DNA from: Ruegeria atlantica
GTDB taxonomy: Bacteria > Pseudomonadota > Alphaproteobacteria > Rhodobacterales > Rhodobacteraceae
DNA length: 64,000 nt
Reading direction: 5' to 3'
Assembly: GCF_013032455.1 (NCBI RefSeq)
Contig: NZ_WQCF01000003.1
Location: 124,001 to 188,000 of the forward strand
Shown: piece by piece, positions 1 to 7,673 of the stretch
Position numbering within the stretch: the stretch's first letter is position 1
Layout: every line of letters begins with the position of its first letter
Notes under the pieces: model-generated
What the model saw: only the letters and a program-made list of their open reading frames with translations
Databases searched by the model: none
What the model was told of the DNA's origin: nothing
Position numbers and translations under genes: made by a program

Positions 1-63
1 ATCGCGGGCAAAGCCGTTGGTACGCCGGATGATGTTCAAAAGGTTCTTCAGGCCGAATCGTAA
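1..63 (+). CDS. fabD: Malonyl-CoA:ACP transacylase, C-terminal end (partial)
   Basis: An open frame enters from the left edge and stops with TAA at 61-63, giving a tail with AVGTPDDVQ. This resembles the C-terminus of FabD (malonyl transfer from CoA to acyl carrier protein), and fabD commonly precedes fabG and acpP. Only 20 residues are visible, with no catalytic motif, so the call rests on the tail and on the following fabG. Confidence 0.6.
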   Translation: MAGKAVGTPDDVQKVLQAES

Positions 64-103
64 GTTAGTAAAGTCCCAATGGACATACCAAGAGGGAAAC
101 CGA

Positions 104-841
104 ATGTTTGATTTGACAGGTAAAAACGCGCTGATCACCGGTGCTTCGGGCGGTATCGGGGGTGATATCGCGCGTGCTTTGCACGGCGCGGGGGCCACTG
201 TTGGTCTGTCCGGTACGCGGGTTGAGCCGCTGCAGGCATTGGCGGACGAACTGGGTGAGCGCGTTCATGTGCTGCCTTGCAACCTGGGCGATGCCGAAGC
301 GGTTGCTGCGCTGCCGAAGCAGGCGGCGGATGCGATGGGCTCGGTTGATATTCTGGTCAACAACGCGGGTATTACGCGGGACAATCTGTTCATGCGCATG
401 TCGGACGAGGAATGGCAGAGCGTCATCGACGTGAACCTGACCGCCACCGCCAAGCTGTGCAAAGGCGTGCTGCGAGGAATGATGAAGGCGCGTTGGGGCC
501 GGATCATCAACATCTCGTCCGTGGTTGGTGCGACCGGCAACCCTGGTCAGGTTAACTATGCCGCGTCCAAGGCGGGTATGGTCGGAATGACCAAATCGCT
601 GGCCTATGAGGTCGCAAGCCGCGGAATCACGGCCAATGCGGTGGCCCCCGGTTTCATCACAACTGCGATGACAGACAAGCTGACCGACGATCAGAAGTCC
701 GGTATTCTGGGGCAAGTTCCCGCCGGTCGCATGGGGGATCCGTCGGAAATTGCTGCGGCAGTTCTGTACCTTGCAAGCCCCGAGGCAGGATATGTCACAG
801 GAACAACCTTGCATGTGAATGGCGGTATGGCCATGTTGTGA
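104..841 (+). CDS. fabG: 3-oxoacyl-[ACP] reductase FabG
   Basis: Cytosolic NADPH-dependent reductase of the fatty-acid elongation cycle, reducing 3-oxoacyl-ACP to 3-hydroxyacyl-ACP. The 245-residue protein is a short-chain dehydrogenase of normal FabG length. The nucleotide-binding TGASGGIG motif is at residues 12-19, NNAG at 86-89, and the Ser139-Tyr152-Lys156 catalytic set is in place (NISS, then YAASK). The frame is open further upstream to 17, but the ATG at 104 follows an AGAGGGAA ribosome site and gives the standard N-terminus MFDLTGK. It lies 40 bp after fabD and about 200 bp before acpP. Confidence 0.95.
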   Translation: MFDLTGKNALITGASGGIGGDIARALHGAGATVGLSGTRVEPLQALADELGERVHVLPCNLGDAEAVAALPKQAADAMGSVDILVNNAGITRDNLFMRMSDEEWQSVIDVNLTATAKLCKGVLRGMMKARWGRIINISSVVGATGNPGQVNYAASKAGMVGMTKSLAYEVASRGITANAVAPGFITTAMTDKLTDDQKSGILGQVPAGRMGDPSEIAAAVLYLASPEAGYVTGTTLHVNGGMAML

Positions 842-1049
842 GCGCACACCGAAGTGGACGCGAAAGCGTTTGCCTCGGGCGTTGTCTGTGCTATAGGCGG
901 CGCATGTATGCAGGGGTCGACCGATTGGTCGGCCTTCTACTTTCCCGGTCTTCCGGGACCCAACCGCCCGGACCGGGCAAATCAAAGCCAGCCTGAGCGG
1001 GCAAGGGCTGAACCGGGCATTACGCCCTGAAACGGAATGAGGAATAGAC

Positions 1050-1283
1050 ATGAGCGACGTCGCAGATCGCGTTAAAAAGATCGTTGTTGAGCACCTGGGT
1101 GTTGAAGAAGACAAAGTGGCTGAAAACGCTTCCTTCATCGACGATCTGGGCGCAGACAGCCTGGACACCGTTGAGCTGGTTATGGCCTTCGAAGAAGAGT
1201 TCGGCATCGAGATCCCGGATGATGCAGCCGAAACCATCCAGACCTTTGGCGACGCCGTCAAATTCATCTCTGAAGCCTCCTAA
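1050..1283 (+). CDS. acpP: Acyl carrier protein
   Basis: Small acidic carrier (77 residues) that holds growing acyl chains on a 4'-phosphopantetheine arm for fatty-acid synthesis. The attachment Ser37 lies in the invariant [10 protein letters not shown] motif. Length and four-helix composition are typical. A GAGGAATA ribosome site precedes the ATG. The 208 bp between fabG and this gene is long enough for an independent promoter, which fits the high demand for ACP, but I could not define one. A strong terminator follows. Confidence 0.97.
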   Translation: MSDVADRVKKIVVEHLGVEEDKVAENASFIDDLGADSLDTVELVMAFEEEFGIEIPDDAAETIQTFGDAVKFISEAS

Positions 1284-1298
1284 GCGCTTCAAACCCTT

Positions 1299-1338
1299 AA
1301 AAACGGCGCTTCCGGGCAACGGAGGCGCCGTTTTTTTT
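1299..1338 (+). terminator. Rho-independent terminator of acpP
   Basis: A stem AAACGGCGCTTCCG / CGGAGGCGCCGTTT with one G-T type mismatch and a short loop is followed by eight T residues. It lies 16 bp after the acpP stop codon. Confidence 0.93.
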
Positions 1339-1422
1339 GCCCCCGTTAAATTCGTCCTTGCTTGACGCAAATCCGCTAAGCACAGTCTGAGCTGAGGCAA
1401 ATTTTTTCCGAGCGGGCAGGGC

Positions 1423-1962
1423 ATGATACGATCCACCCCGACGATAAACACAGCACGCTTGATGCTTAGCGCCATGCGGCCCGAAGATTTCAACCGGTTC
1501 GCCGAGATTTGGCGCAACCCGTGCATCGTGCAGCATATCGGCGGCAAGCCACGTTCGCGCGGTGAGGCGTGGGATTCCTTCCTTAGAAACGCCGGACATT
1601 GGCATATGGCTGGATTCGGACAATGGGCGGTTTTACAGCAATCGAATCGGCTGATGATCGGGCAAGCCGGTTTCTTTTATGGCAACCGTTCCATGGGCGA
1701 GGATTTTGACAGCTTCCCCGAGGCGGGTTGGATTCTGGTTCCCGAGGCGCAGGGGCAGGGACTGGGGCTTGAGGCCGCGCAGGCCGCGCATGACTGGTTT
1801 GACCGCATCATGCCCGGCCCATTGGTAGCAATGGTAAATTCAGCCAATGCGGCCTCGCAAAAACTGGCCAAGAAGTTGGGCTATGTGGCAATGCGCGAAA
1901 GTGAATACAACGGCTCTCAGGTTGTGTTGCTGCGCCGGAACGGGCCGCCGAAACGCCTGTAG
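1423..1962 (+). CDS. GNAT-family N-acetyltransferase (RimJ/RimL-like)
   Basis: A 179-residue GNAT protein. The N-terminus INTARLMLSAMRPEDF is the usual start of RimJ/RimL-type acetyltransferases. The acetyl-CoA binding segment is visible as EAQGQGLGLEAAQAAHDW (about residues 108-125), and the C-terminal NAASQKLAKKLGY is the conserved alpha4 region. The acyl acceptor cannot be read from the sequence; it could be a protein N-terminus or a small amine. It stands alone between the acpP terminator and the HisA-like gene. Confidence 0.85.
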   Translation: MIRSTPTINTARLMLSAMRPEDFNRFAEIWRNPCIVQHIGGKPRSRGEAWDSFLRNAGHWHMAGFGQWAVLQQSNRLMIGQAGFFYGNRSMGEDFDSFPEAGWILVPEAQGQGLGLEAAQAAHDWFDRIMPGPLVAMVNSANAASQKLAKKLGYVAMRESEYNGSQVVLLRRNGPPKRL

Positions 1963-2080
1963 TCTCAATATATGTCGATGCCGCAAATTGTCCTCATTTT
2001 GCCGAAACTGGTAAATCCAGCTTTAGCGCGGCGTATATGGTACACTGGATTGCCATGTGATTGAGCGGAGGAACGGGCTC

Positions 2081-2824
2081 ATGAGGATTTACCCCACTAT
2101 GGAACTGCAGAACGGCCGGTGCGTTACACTGGATAAGGGCCGTCTGGACAACGCCATGATTTGGCATGTGGATCCAGTGGAAACGGCGCGCGGGTGGTCG
2201 GCCGCCGGGGCCGAATGGATGCAGTTGACGGATTTCGACGCTATCGAAGGTCGGGATACCAATGCCGAATTGGTCGAAGAGATCATTCGTACGGCAGAAA
2301 TGCCGGTGCAGTTGGCCGGAGGGATGCGCACACGCGAACAGGTTGAACACTGGATCGACAAAGGGGCTGGGCGGATCGTGATCGGTACTTTGGCAGCGTG
2401 GGATCCCCATCTTGTCAAGGAACTGGCCAAGCTCTACCCGGATCAGATCGTTCTGGCCGTTGACGTGTGGCAGGGCTTTGTCATGACTGAAGGCTGGCGC
2501 AGTCAAAGTGCTTTTACACCCGAAGCCTTTATCGAAGCTTTCGCTGACACCCCGTTTGCGGCCATCGTGGTCACGGATATCGACAGCGATATGGAAGACG
2601 TCGAAGCGCAACTGGGCCTTATCTCGGGCCTGGCGGAAAAATCCCGCACGCCGATAATCGCAAGCGGTGTTGTACGCACGGCCGACGACATCTCTCGGTT
2701 GGCTTATATTCACAATATTTCGGGTGCTATTGTTGGCCGGGCCTTGTTCCGCAAATCGATCAGCCTGGCCGAGGCGCTTGAAGTTGCTCAAACGGCGCAC
2801 GAACCGGTGGCGCAGTTCCAGTAA
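2081..2824 (+). CDS. HisA/HisF-family TIM-barrel paralogue
   Basis: A 247-residue protein of HisA length and fold pattern, started at ATG 2081 after an AGCGGAGGAA site rather than at the GTG at 2057. HisA isomerises ProFAR in histidine synthesis. Compared with family motifs, the first catalytic Asp (PAxDL) is Glu8 here (PTMEL), while the second Asp is kept (Asp128, LAVDV). The phosphate loops are altered: GGGIR is AGGMR (79-83), the RDG turn after TDI is lost (TDIDSDME), and ASGGV is ASGVV (194-198). GRALF near the end is kept. It is not beside other his genes. I infer a divergent paralogue whose reaction may not be classical HisA; a poorly active HisA remains possible. Confidence 0.75.
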   Translation: MRIYPTMELQNGRCVTLDKGRLDNAMIWHVDPVETARGWSAAGAEWMQLTDFDAIEGRDTNAELVEEIIRTAEMPVQLAGGMRTREQVEHWIDKGAGRIVIGTLAAWDPHLVKELAKLYPDQIVLAVDVWQGFVMTEGWRSQSAFTPEAFIEAFADTPFAAIVVTDIDSDMEDVEAQLGLISGLAEKSRTPIIASGVVRTADDISRLAYIHNISGAIVGRALFRKSISLAEALEVAQTAHEPVAQFQ

Positions 2825-2842
2825 CGTGTCTGACATTGGACG

Positions 2843-2880
2843 CCGCCTGTTGTCCGTCGCGGCAGCAGGCGGTTTTTCTT
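2843..2880 (+). terminator. Terminator after the HisA-like gene
   Basis: A CCGCCTG / CAGGCGG stem with an internal CCG-TCG-CGG mini-hairpin is followed by TTTTTCTTTTT. It lies about 20 bp after the stop codon. Confidence 0.85.
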
Positions 2881-3026
2881 TTTGTATGGTTTGGAGGGAC
2901 AACGCGGCGCATTCGTTTTGCTTTTGGCAGGATGATGCCGGAAGGGAATACGTCGTGGCTCTTGCCCCCGGCCCCCTGGCCGGGGTATGAGCGGTTCTCA
3001 AACAGGAAGCAGGCAAGAGGCATTTC

Positions 3027-4292
3027 ATGCGCAGAGTCGTTGTAACCGGTCTGGGATTGGTCACTCCGTTGGCCAGTGGGGTCGAAGAAACCTGGTCGCG
3101 GCTGCTGGACGGAGAATCCGGCGCGGGCCCGATCACTCAGTTCGATGCTGAGGCAAGCGGGGTCACCACGACCTATGCCTGCGAAGTGCCGCGTGGCGAT
3201 GGCACTGACGGAACGTTTAACCCCGACGATTGGATGCCGCCGAAAGAGCAGCGTAAAATCGAAGATTTCATTCTGTATTCCATCGCGGCTGCCGAGATGG
3301 CCTGTAAGGATGCCGATTGGCTGCCCGAAGACGAAGACGCACGTCTACGCACCGGGGTCCTGATCGGTTCGGGCATTGGTGGTCTGGGATCCATTGCGAA
3401 CACGGCCAACCTGATCCGCGACAAAGGTCCGCGCCGAGTGTCGCCGTTCTTTATTCCGGGTGCGCTGATCAATCTGGCCTCGGGGCAGGTTTCGATCCGC
3501 CATGGATTCAAAGGGCCGAACCACTCGGTCGTGACGGCCTGTTCGACAGGTGCACACGCCATTGGTGACGCCAGCCGTATCATCCGCGCCGGTGACGCGG
3601 ATGTCATGGTGGCAGGCGGTGGTGAGGGCTGCATCTGCGAGATCGGCATCGCGGGCTTCAACGCTTGCAAAGCGCTGTCTACCAAATATGCCGACGATCC
3701 GAAAAAAGCCAGCCGCCCATATGACACTAACCGTGATGGGTTCGTCATGGGTGAGGGCGCGGGTATCGTTATTCTGGAAGAGTACGAACACGCCAAGGCG
3801 CGGGGCGCGAAGATTTACGCCGAGGTTCTCGGCTATGGCATGTCCGGCGATGCCTATCACATCACGGCACCGTCAGAGGACGGTGATGGCGCGGAACGTT
3901 CGATGAAGGCCGCGCTGCGCAGCGCTGGGCTAGAGCCGAAGGACCTGGACTATATCAACGCGCATGGCACCTCGACCATGGCTGATACGATCGAGCTGGG
4001 TGCTGTGGAGCGTCTGCTGGGTGAACACGCAAGCAACGCGACCATGACCTCGACCAAGTCGGCCACTGGTCACCTGCTGGGTGCGGCTGGCGCGATCGAG
4101 GCAATCTTCTCGATCCTTGCAATCCGAGATCAGGTGGCTCCGCCGACGATCAATCTGGACAACCCGGCAGTTGAAACGCCAATTGACCTTGCACCCAATG
4201 CAAAGCGTGAGCGTGAAATCAACGTTGCCCTGTCGAACTCGTTCGGATTTGGTGGCACCAACGCAAGTGTGATCTTCGGAAAGGTCAGCTAA
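3027..4292 (+). CDS. fabF: 3-oxoacyl-[ACP] synthase II
   Basis: Condenses malonyl-ACP with acyl-ACP in chain elongation. At 421 residues it is normal FabF size. The active-site Cys172 sits in VVTACSTGAHAIG, the first His in NAHGTSTMADT and the second in SATGHLLGAAGA, giving the Cys-His-His triad; the C-terminal NSFGFGGTNAS glycine loop is intact. An AAGAGG site precedes the ATG. The stop codon is immediately followed by the mltG start, so the two are probably co-transcribed, a common pairing. Confidence 0.96.
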   Translation: MRRVVVTGLGLVTPLASGVEETWSRLLDGESGAGPITQFDAEASGVTTTYACEVPRGDGTDGTFNPDDWMPPKEQRKIEDFILYSIAAAEMACKDADWLPEDEDARLRTGVLIGSGIGGLGSIANTANLIRDKGPRRVSPFFIPGALINLASGQVSIRHGFKGPNHSVVTACSTGAHAIGDASRIIRAGDADVMVAGGGEGCICEIGIAGFNACKALSTKYADDPKKASRPYDTNRDGFVMGEGAGIVILEEYEHAKARGAKIYAEVLGYGMSGDAYHITAPSEDGDGAERSMKAALRSAGLEPKDLDYINAHGTSTMADTIELGAVERLLGEHASNATMTSTKSATGHLLGAAGAIEAIFSILAIRDQVAPPTINLDNPAVETPIDLAPNAKREREINVALSNSFGFGGTNASVIFGKVS

Positions 4293-5453
4293 ATGTGGCG
4301 GGCTTTGGCATCGAATGCGCTGACCATCCTGGTGGTCGGCTTATTCTTGGTTGGTGGTCTGATCCTTTGGGGTCAGTCGCAGTACAAGTCCGAAGGCCCG
4401 CTGGAAACCGCCATGTGCCTGCAGGTGAAACGCGGTTCAAACATGACTGTGGTCAGTCAAAAGCTTGAGGATAACGGCGCCATCAGAAGCGCGCTGATCT
4501 TTCGGCTGGCCGCAGATTATTCGGACAAGGCCCAGCAGTTGAAGGCGGGCAGCTTTCTTGTGCGCGAAGGCGCGTCGATGGAGCAGATCATCGACGACAT
4601 TACGCACAGCGGAGCTAGCACCTGTGGGTCCGAGATCGAATACCGGATCGGTGTGACACGTGTTCAGACGCGTGTACGTGAACTTGATCCATCGACGCTG
4701 GAATTCGTTGAGATTACCAGTTTTGAAGCCTCTGAAGAGGAAGCCCCTTCTGAATATGTTGAAAAGCGACAAGACTCCGACACGCGGTATCGGGTTTCTG
4801 TAGCTGAGGGTGTCACCTCGTGGCAGGTAGCCGAGGCACTGAAGGGGATCGATGTTCTAACCGGTGACGTAACCGAGGTTCCTGCCGAGGGCATGTTGGC
4901 TCCGGACAGCTATGAAGTGACGCCGGGAGATAACCGAACTGCAGTGCTGCAAGACATGCAGGAAAAACAGCAGCTTCGGATCAATGCGGTTTGGGAAAGC
5001 CGAGAGGGCGGTCTGCCGATCAGCAGCCCCGAAGAGATGCTTATTCTCGCTTCGATCATCGAAAAAGAAACCGGTGTTCCGCATGAGCGTGGACAGGTGG
5101 CCAGTGTCTTTGTGAACCGACTGGAACGGGGCATGAAGCTGCAGACGGACCCGACCGTGATCTATGGGGTCACCAAGGGGCAAGGTGTATTGGGCCGTGG
5201 TCTGCGCCGTAGCGAATTGCGCAGGGCGACACCCTGGAATACCTACGTGATTGACGGGCTTCCGCCGACACCGATTGCCAATCCCGGTTTAGCCAGCCTT
5301 GAGGCTGCCGTGGCTCCGGACGAAACTGATTTCGTGTTCTTTGTGGCAGATGGCACCGGCGGCCATGCCTTTGCGGAAACTCTGGATGAACACAATCGCA
5401 ACGTTGCCAAATGGCGCGAGATCGAGGCTGAGCGAAACAGTTCAAGCAACTAA
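4293..5453 (+). CDS. mltG: Endolytic murein transglycosylase MltG (YceG family)
   Basis: Inner-membrane lytic transglycosylase that cuts nascent glycan strands and so helps set chain length. A single N-terminal membrane segment spans roughly residues 9-27, followed by the periplasmic part. The family signature runs ILASIIEKETG, VASVFVNRLERGM and LQTDPTVIYG; the IIEKET motif at 255-260 holds the catalytic Glu. At 386 residues it is longer than E. coli MltG, mainly through an acidic stretch near 110-165. Its ATG directly abuts the fabF stop codon. Confidence 0.95.
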   Translation: MWRALASNALTILVVGLFLVGGLILWGQSQYKSEGPLETAMCLQVKRGSNMTVVSQKLEDNGAIRSALIFRLAADYSDKAQQLKAGSFLVREGASMEQIIDDITHSGASTCGSEIEYRIGVTRVQTRVRELDPSTLEFVEITSFEASEEEAPSEYVEKRQDSDTRYRVSVAEGVTSWQVAEALKGIDVLTGDVTEVPAEGMLAPDSYEVTPGDNRTAVLQDMQEKQQLRINAVWESREGGLPISSPEEMLILASIIEKETGVPHERGQVASVFVNRLERGMKLQTDPTVIYGVTKGQGVLGRGLRRSELRRATPWNTYVIDGLPPTPIANPGLASLEAAVAPDETDFVFFVADGTGGHAFAETLDEHNRNVAKWREIEAERNSSSN

Positions 5454-5456
5454 GAA

Positions 5457-5490
5457 AAGGGCCGCGTACAAAACGCGGCCCTTATTTTAT
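5457..5490. terminator. Bidirectional terminator between mltG and the helicase gene
   Basis: A GGGCCGCGT / ACGCGGCCC stem is flanked by A-rich sequence on the left and T-rich sequence on the right, so it can act on both strands. It separates convergent genes. Confidence 0.9.
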
Positions 5491-6746
5491 TAAGCAGCGG
5501 GACGCCTGCGAGGGCGGCGGCGCTTGGCTGATGCGGGTTTTTGGGTTGAATTGGCACCATGGGGTTTGCGTCCCCGGAATCCACCCCGTTTCTGCGGTCT
5601 CTTCGGTTCAGCAAACTCGGGCATCGTTCCGCTGGCGATCGGAATTTCGATCTTCATGAGCCTCTGAATCTGGCGCAACTGGTCCAATTCATCTGGCGCG
5701 CAGAAGGCAATTCCTTCACCTTCACGTCCGGCACGGGCGGTACGGCCAATCCGGTGGACATAGTTGTCGGGAACCTCGGGCAGGTCATAATTGATCACAT
5801 AGGTCACACCTGGAATGTCGATGCCGCGTGCTGCGACGTCGGTGGCAACCAATACGTTGATCTCACCGGCCCGGAACGCTTTGATCGCACGGTCGCGTTG
5901 ACCTTGGCTTTTGTTTCCGTGAATTGAGGCTGCGTTAAAGCCATCGGCCACAAGCCCCTTCATCAGCTTTTCCGCTCCGTGCTTGGTGCGGGCAAAGACC
6001 AGCGTCAGTGCATTCATGTCTGCCGAGAGAATTTCGCGCAGTTTCCCCGGCTTTTCTGCCCGACTAAGGAAATGCACAGACTGCGTGATTTTATCTGCTG
6101 CTTTGCCCGGAGGCGAAACCTGCACTCGCTGCGGGTTGTTCAGGTAAGATTGGCTGAGTTCCTCCATCAGTTTCGGCATTGTCGCCGAGAACAGCATGGT
6201 TTGGCGCGGTGTGCCCAGAGCGGGTTCAATTTTGCGCAAGGCATGGATAAAGCCCATGTCCAGCATCTGGTCAGCCTCGTCCAACACAAGATGGCGGACG
6301 GAACTGAGGTCAACGGCGCCACGTTCCATCAGGTCGATCAGTCGGCCTGGTGTTGCGACCAGAATATCGGTGCCGCGCGACAGGAATGAGATCTGTTTGC
6401 CGATGGACTGCCCGCCAACCACAGTGGCCACGCGCAGTTTCGTCTTTTTAGTCAGGTCGCGAAGGCTTTCTGCAATCTGGTTCACCAACTCGCGGGTGGG
6501 GGCGAGGATCAACGCCTTAACTGTTTTGGGGGCAGGTTTGCCCGGTTGGGCCAAAAGGTGGTCAATCAGCGGTAGGCCAAATGCCAGCGTCTTACCGGTG
6601 CCGGTCTGCGCCAGCCCGAGAATATCGCGGCCTTGCAGGGCCAGCGGAATCGCCTGGTTCTGGATCGGGGTGGGTTGGGTGAAGTTGGCGCGCAGCAGCG
6701 CGTCATTCAAAGCCGGAGCAAGGCCCAGCATGTCGAAGTCGAACAC
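5490..6746 (-). CDS. DEAD-box RNA helicase (RhlE-like)
   Basis: ATP-dependent RNA helicase of 418 residues. Motifs in order: Q-motif (FTQPTPIQNQAI), Walker A AQTGTGKT, PTREL, DEAD in VLDEADQML, SAT in LFSATMP, and motif VI HRIGRTARAG. The C-terminal tail is rich in Lys and Arg, as in RhlE-type helicases that remodel RNA in ribosome assembly or cold adaptation. The frame extends 35 codons further upstream, but GTG at 6744-6746 has an AAAGGA site 8 bp before it and gives the usual short N-terminus FDMLGLAPAL. Convergent to mltG. Confidence 0.92.
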   Translation of the reverse strand: MFDFDMLGLAPALNDALLRANFTQPTPIQNQAIPLALQGRDILGLAQTGTGKTLAFGLPLIDHLLAQPGKPAPKTVKALILAPTRELVNQIAESLRDLTKKTKLRVATVVGGQSIGKQISFLSRGTDILVATPGRLIDLMERGAVDLSSVRHLVLDEADQMLDMGFIHALRKIEPALGTPRQTMLFSATMPKLMEELSQSYLNNPQRVQVSPPGKAADKITQSVHFLSRAEKPGKLREILSADMNALTLVFARTKHGAEKLMKGLVADGFNAASIHGNKSQGQRDRAIKAFRAGEINVLVATDVAARGIDIPGVTYVINYDLPEVPDNYVHRIGRTARAGREGEGIAFCAPDELDQLRQIQRLMKIEIPIASGTMPEFAEPKRPQKRGGFRGRKPHGANSTQKPASAKRRRPRRRPAA

Positions 6747-7168
6747 GTAATAATCCTTTGTAATCCGGGACTGTAAATCAGCCACGGACAAGAGTGTCTG
6801 GCCACGCAAATCGCGCGACCGGCAGGGTTTACGCGAAGCCTCGGATAGCACAGGCGAATCCTGTAACGTCCGGCTGTCGCATCAAGAACCCTGCGTGAAG
6901 GGGAACTGGAGGTTGTAGTGGCGCTGTAGGGGCCGGGGTTTCGGCCGCCGATGCTCACGCGTCAGCGCTGTCTTGTGGGGCACATGCGGGTTATCGACCG
7001 AATTGTCAAGGTTTTGTTCTTGTTTCAATTTGTGCGGGGGGATCCGATGCCTCCAGGTGAACGAACCCACTTTTTAGTGCTTCGAGAGGCTATGCGCGTC
7101 GAGGGATGTTATTATGCGGACGATTGACAGGCGCGTAGATCAGAATTTCTTACTTGAGCGCACGCCAA
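6747..7168. other. Intergenic region without a recognisable gene
   Basis: Spacer between the helicase gene and the gene transfer agent control region. Short frames here lack family signatures. Its left end must hold the leftward helicase promoter; nothing else was identified. Confidence 0.5.
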
Positions 7169-7224
7169 GTGTTGCGCCATGTGTTGCGTAAGTTATTGAC
7201 ATTGCGATAGTAATCATCTATAGG
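7169..7224 (+). promoter_or_regulatory. Probable promoter and activator repeat of the gene transfer agent cluster
   Basis: TTGACA at 7196-7201 is followed after exactly 17 bp by TATAGG at 7219-7224, a near-consensus sigma-70 type promoter reading toward g1. Just upstream, GTGTTGCG occurs twice (7169-7176 and 7181-7188), 12 bp apart in direct orientation, ending 7 bp before the -35 box; this is a good place for an activator. In Rhodobacter capsulatus the cluster is switched on by GafA. Whether GafA binds this repeat is inference. Confidence 0.65.
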
Positions 7225-7248
7225 TTGAGTTATGCTAGAAGAAGTGGG

Positions 7249-7284
7249 CAACGGCCCCGGGGCGACCCGGTGGCCGTTTTTCGT
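7249..7284 (+). terminator. Terminator-like hairpin in the leader of the GTA transcript
   Basis: AACGGCC (7250-7256) pairs with GGCCGTT (7272-7278), with an inner CCGG/CCGG pairing and a short loop, followed by five T residues. It sits about 20-45 nt after the inferred start site and before g1, so it may cap a leader of about 50 nt or work as an attenuator requiring readthrough. Confidence 0.7.
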
Positions 7285-7310
7285 TTCTCTCGTGCGGAGA
7301 AAACTCACGC

Positions 7311-7673
7311 ATGAGGTCACAGGCAAACATGACTTTGATTACCCCGGAAGAGCGGATTTCTCAGACGGCCGACTTGTTGCAGTCGCTTGAGCGATCCATT
7401 CGCGATTTGCGCCAGACAGCGGAAGAACTGCGCAGGCAGATCGGTGCCGGGGAGGATGCAGACCTTGCCGGAACAGGCAAGCAACTTGGGCAGCTAGAGG
7501 GGCTGATCCGAAGTTGTCAGAAAGTGGAGACAAGCTTTGTCGAACAACATCACAGACAAGCCGGAATTGCCCAGGGAGGGTATGCGCTCGACCTTGAGCG
7601 GGCTCGATTTGAAATCGGGTGCAGGCTGGCTCGCCTCCGCAGATGCTGCGGTTCGGGAGCGATTTCTGAGTGA
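7311..7673 (+). CDS. GTA small terminase-like protein g1
   Basis: The first structural-cluster gene of an RcGTA-type agent; g1 is described as the small terminase subunit that works with TerL in packaging host DNA. The protein (120 residues from ATG 7311, 114 from ATG 7329) is helical and charged at the N-terminus, with coiled-coil character near residues 10-45, and ends with the family-typical QAGIAQGGYALDLERARFEI and CRLARLRRCCG segments. A GGAGAAAA site favours 7311; a GAGG precedes 7329 as well. Its last 137 nt overlap the terL gene in another frame. Confidence 0.85.
   Translation: MRSQANMTLITPEERISQTADLLQSLERSIRDLRQTAEELRRQIGAGEDADLAGTGKQLGQLEGLIRSCQKVETSFVEQHHRQAGIAQGGYALDLERARFEIGCRLARLRRCCGSGAISE

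Noticed and set aside
65..1267. Long minus-strand frame opposite fabG and acpP
   Set aside because: It is antisense to two certain genes, has no family motif and reflects third-position G+C bias.
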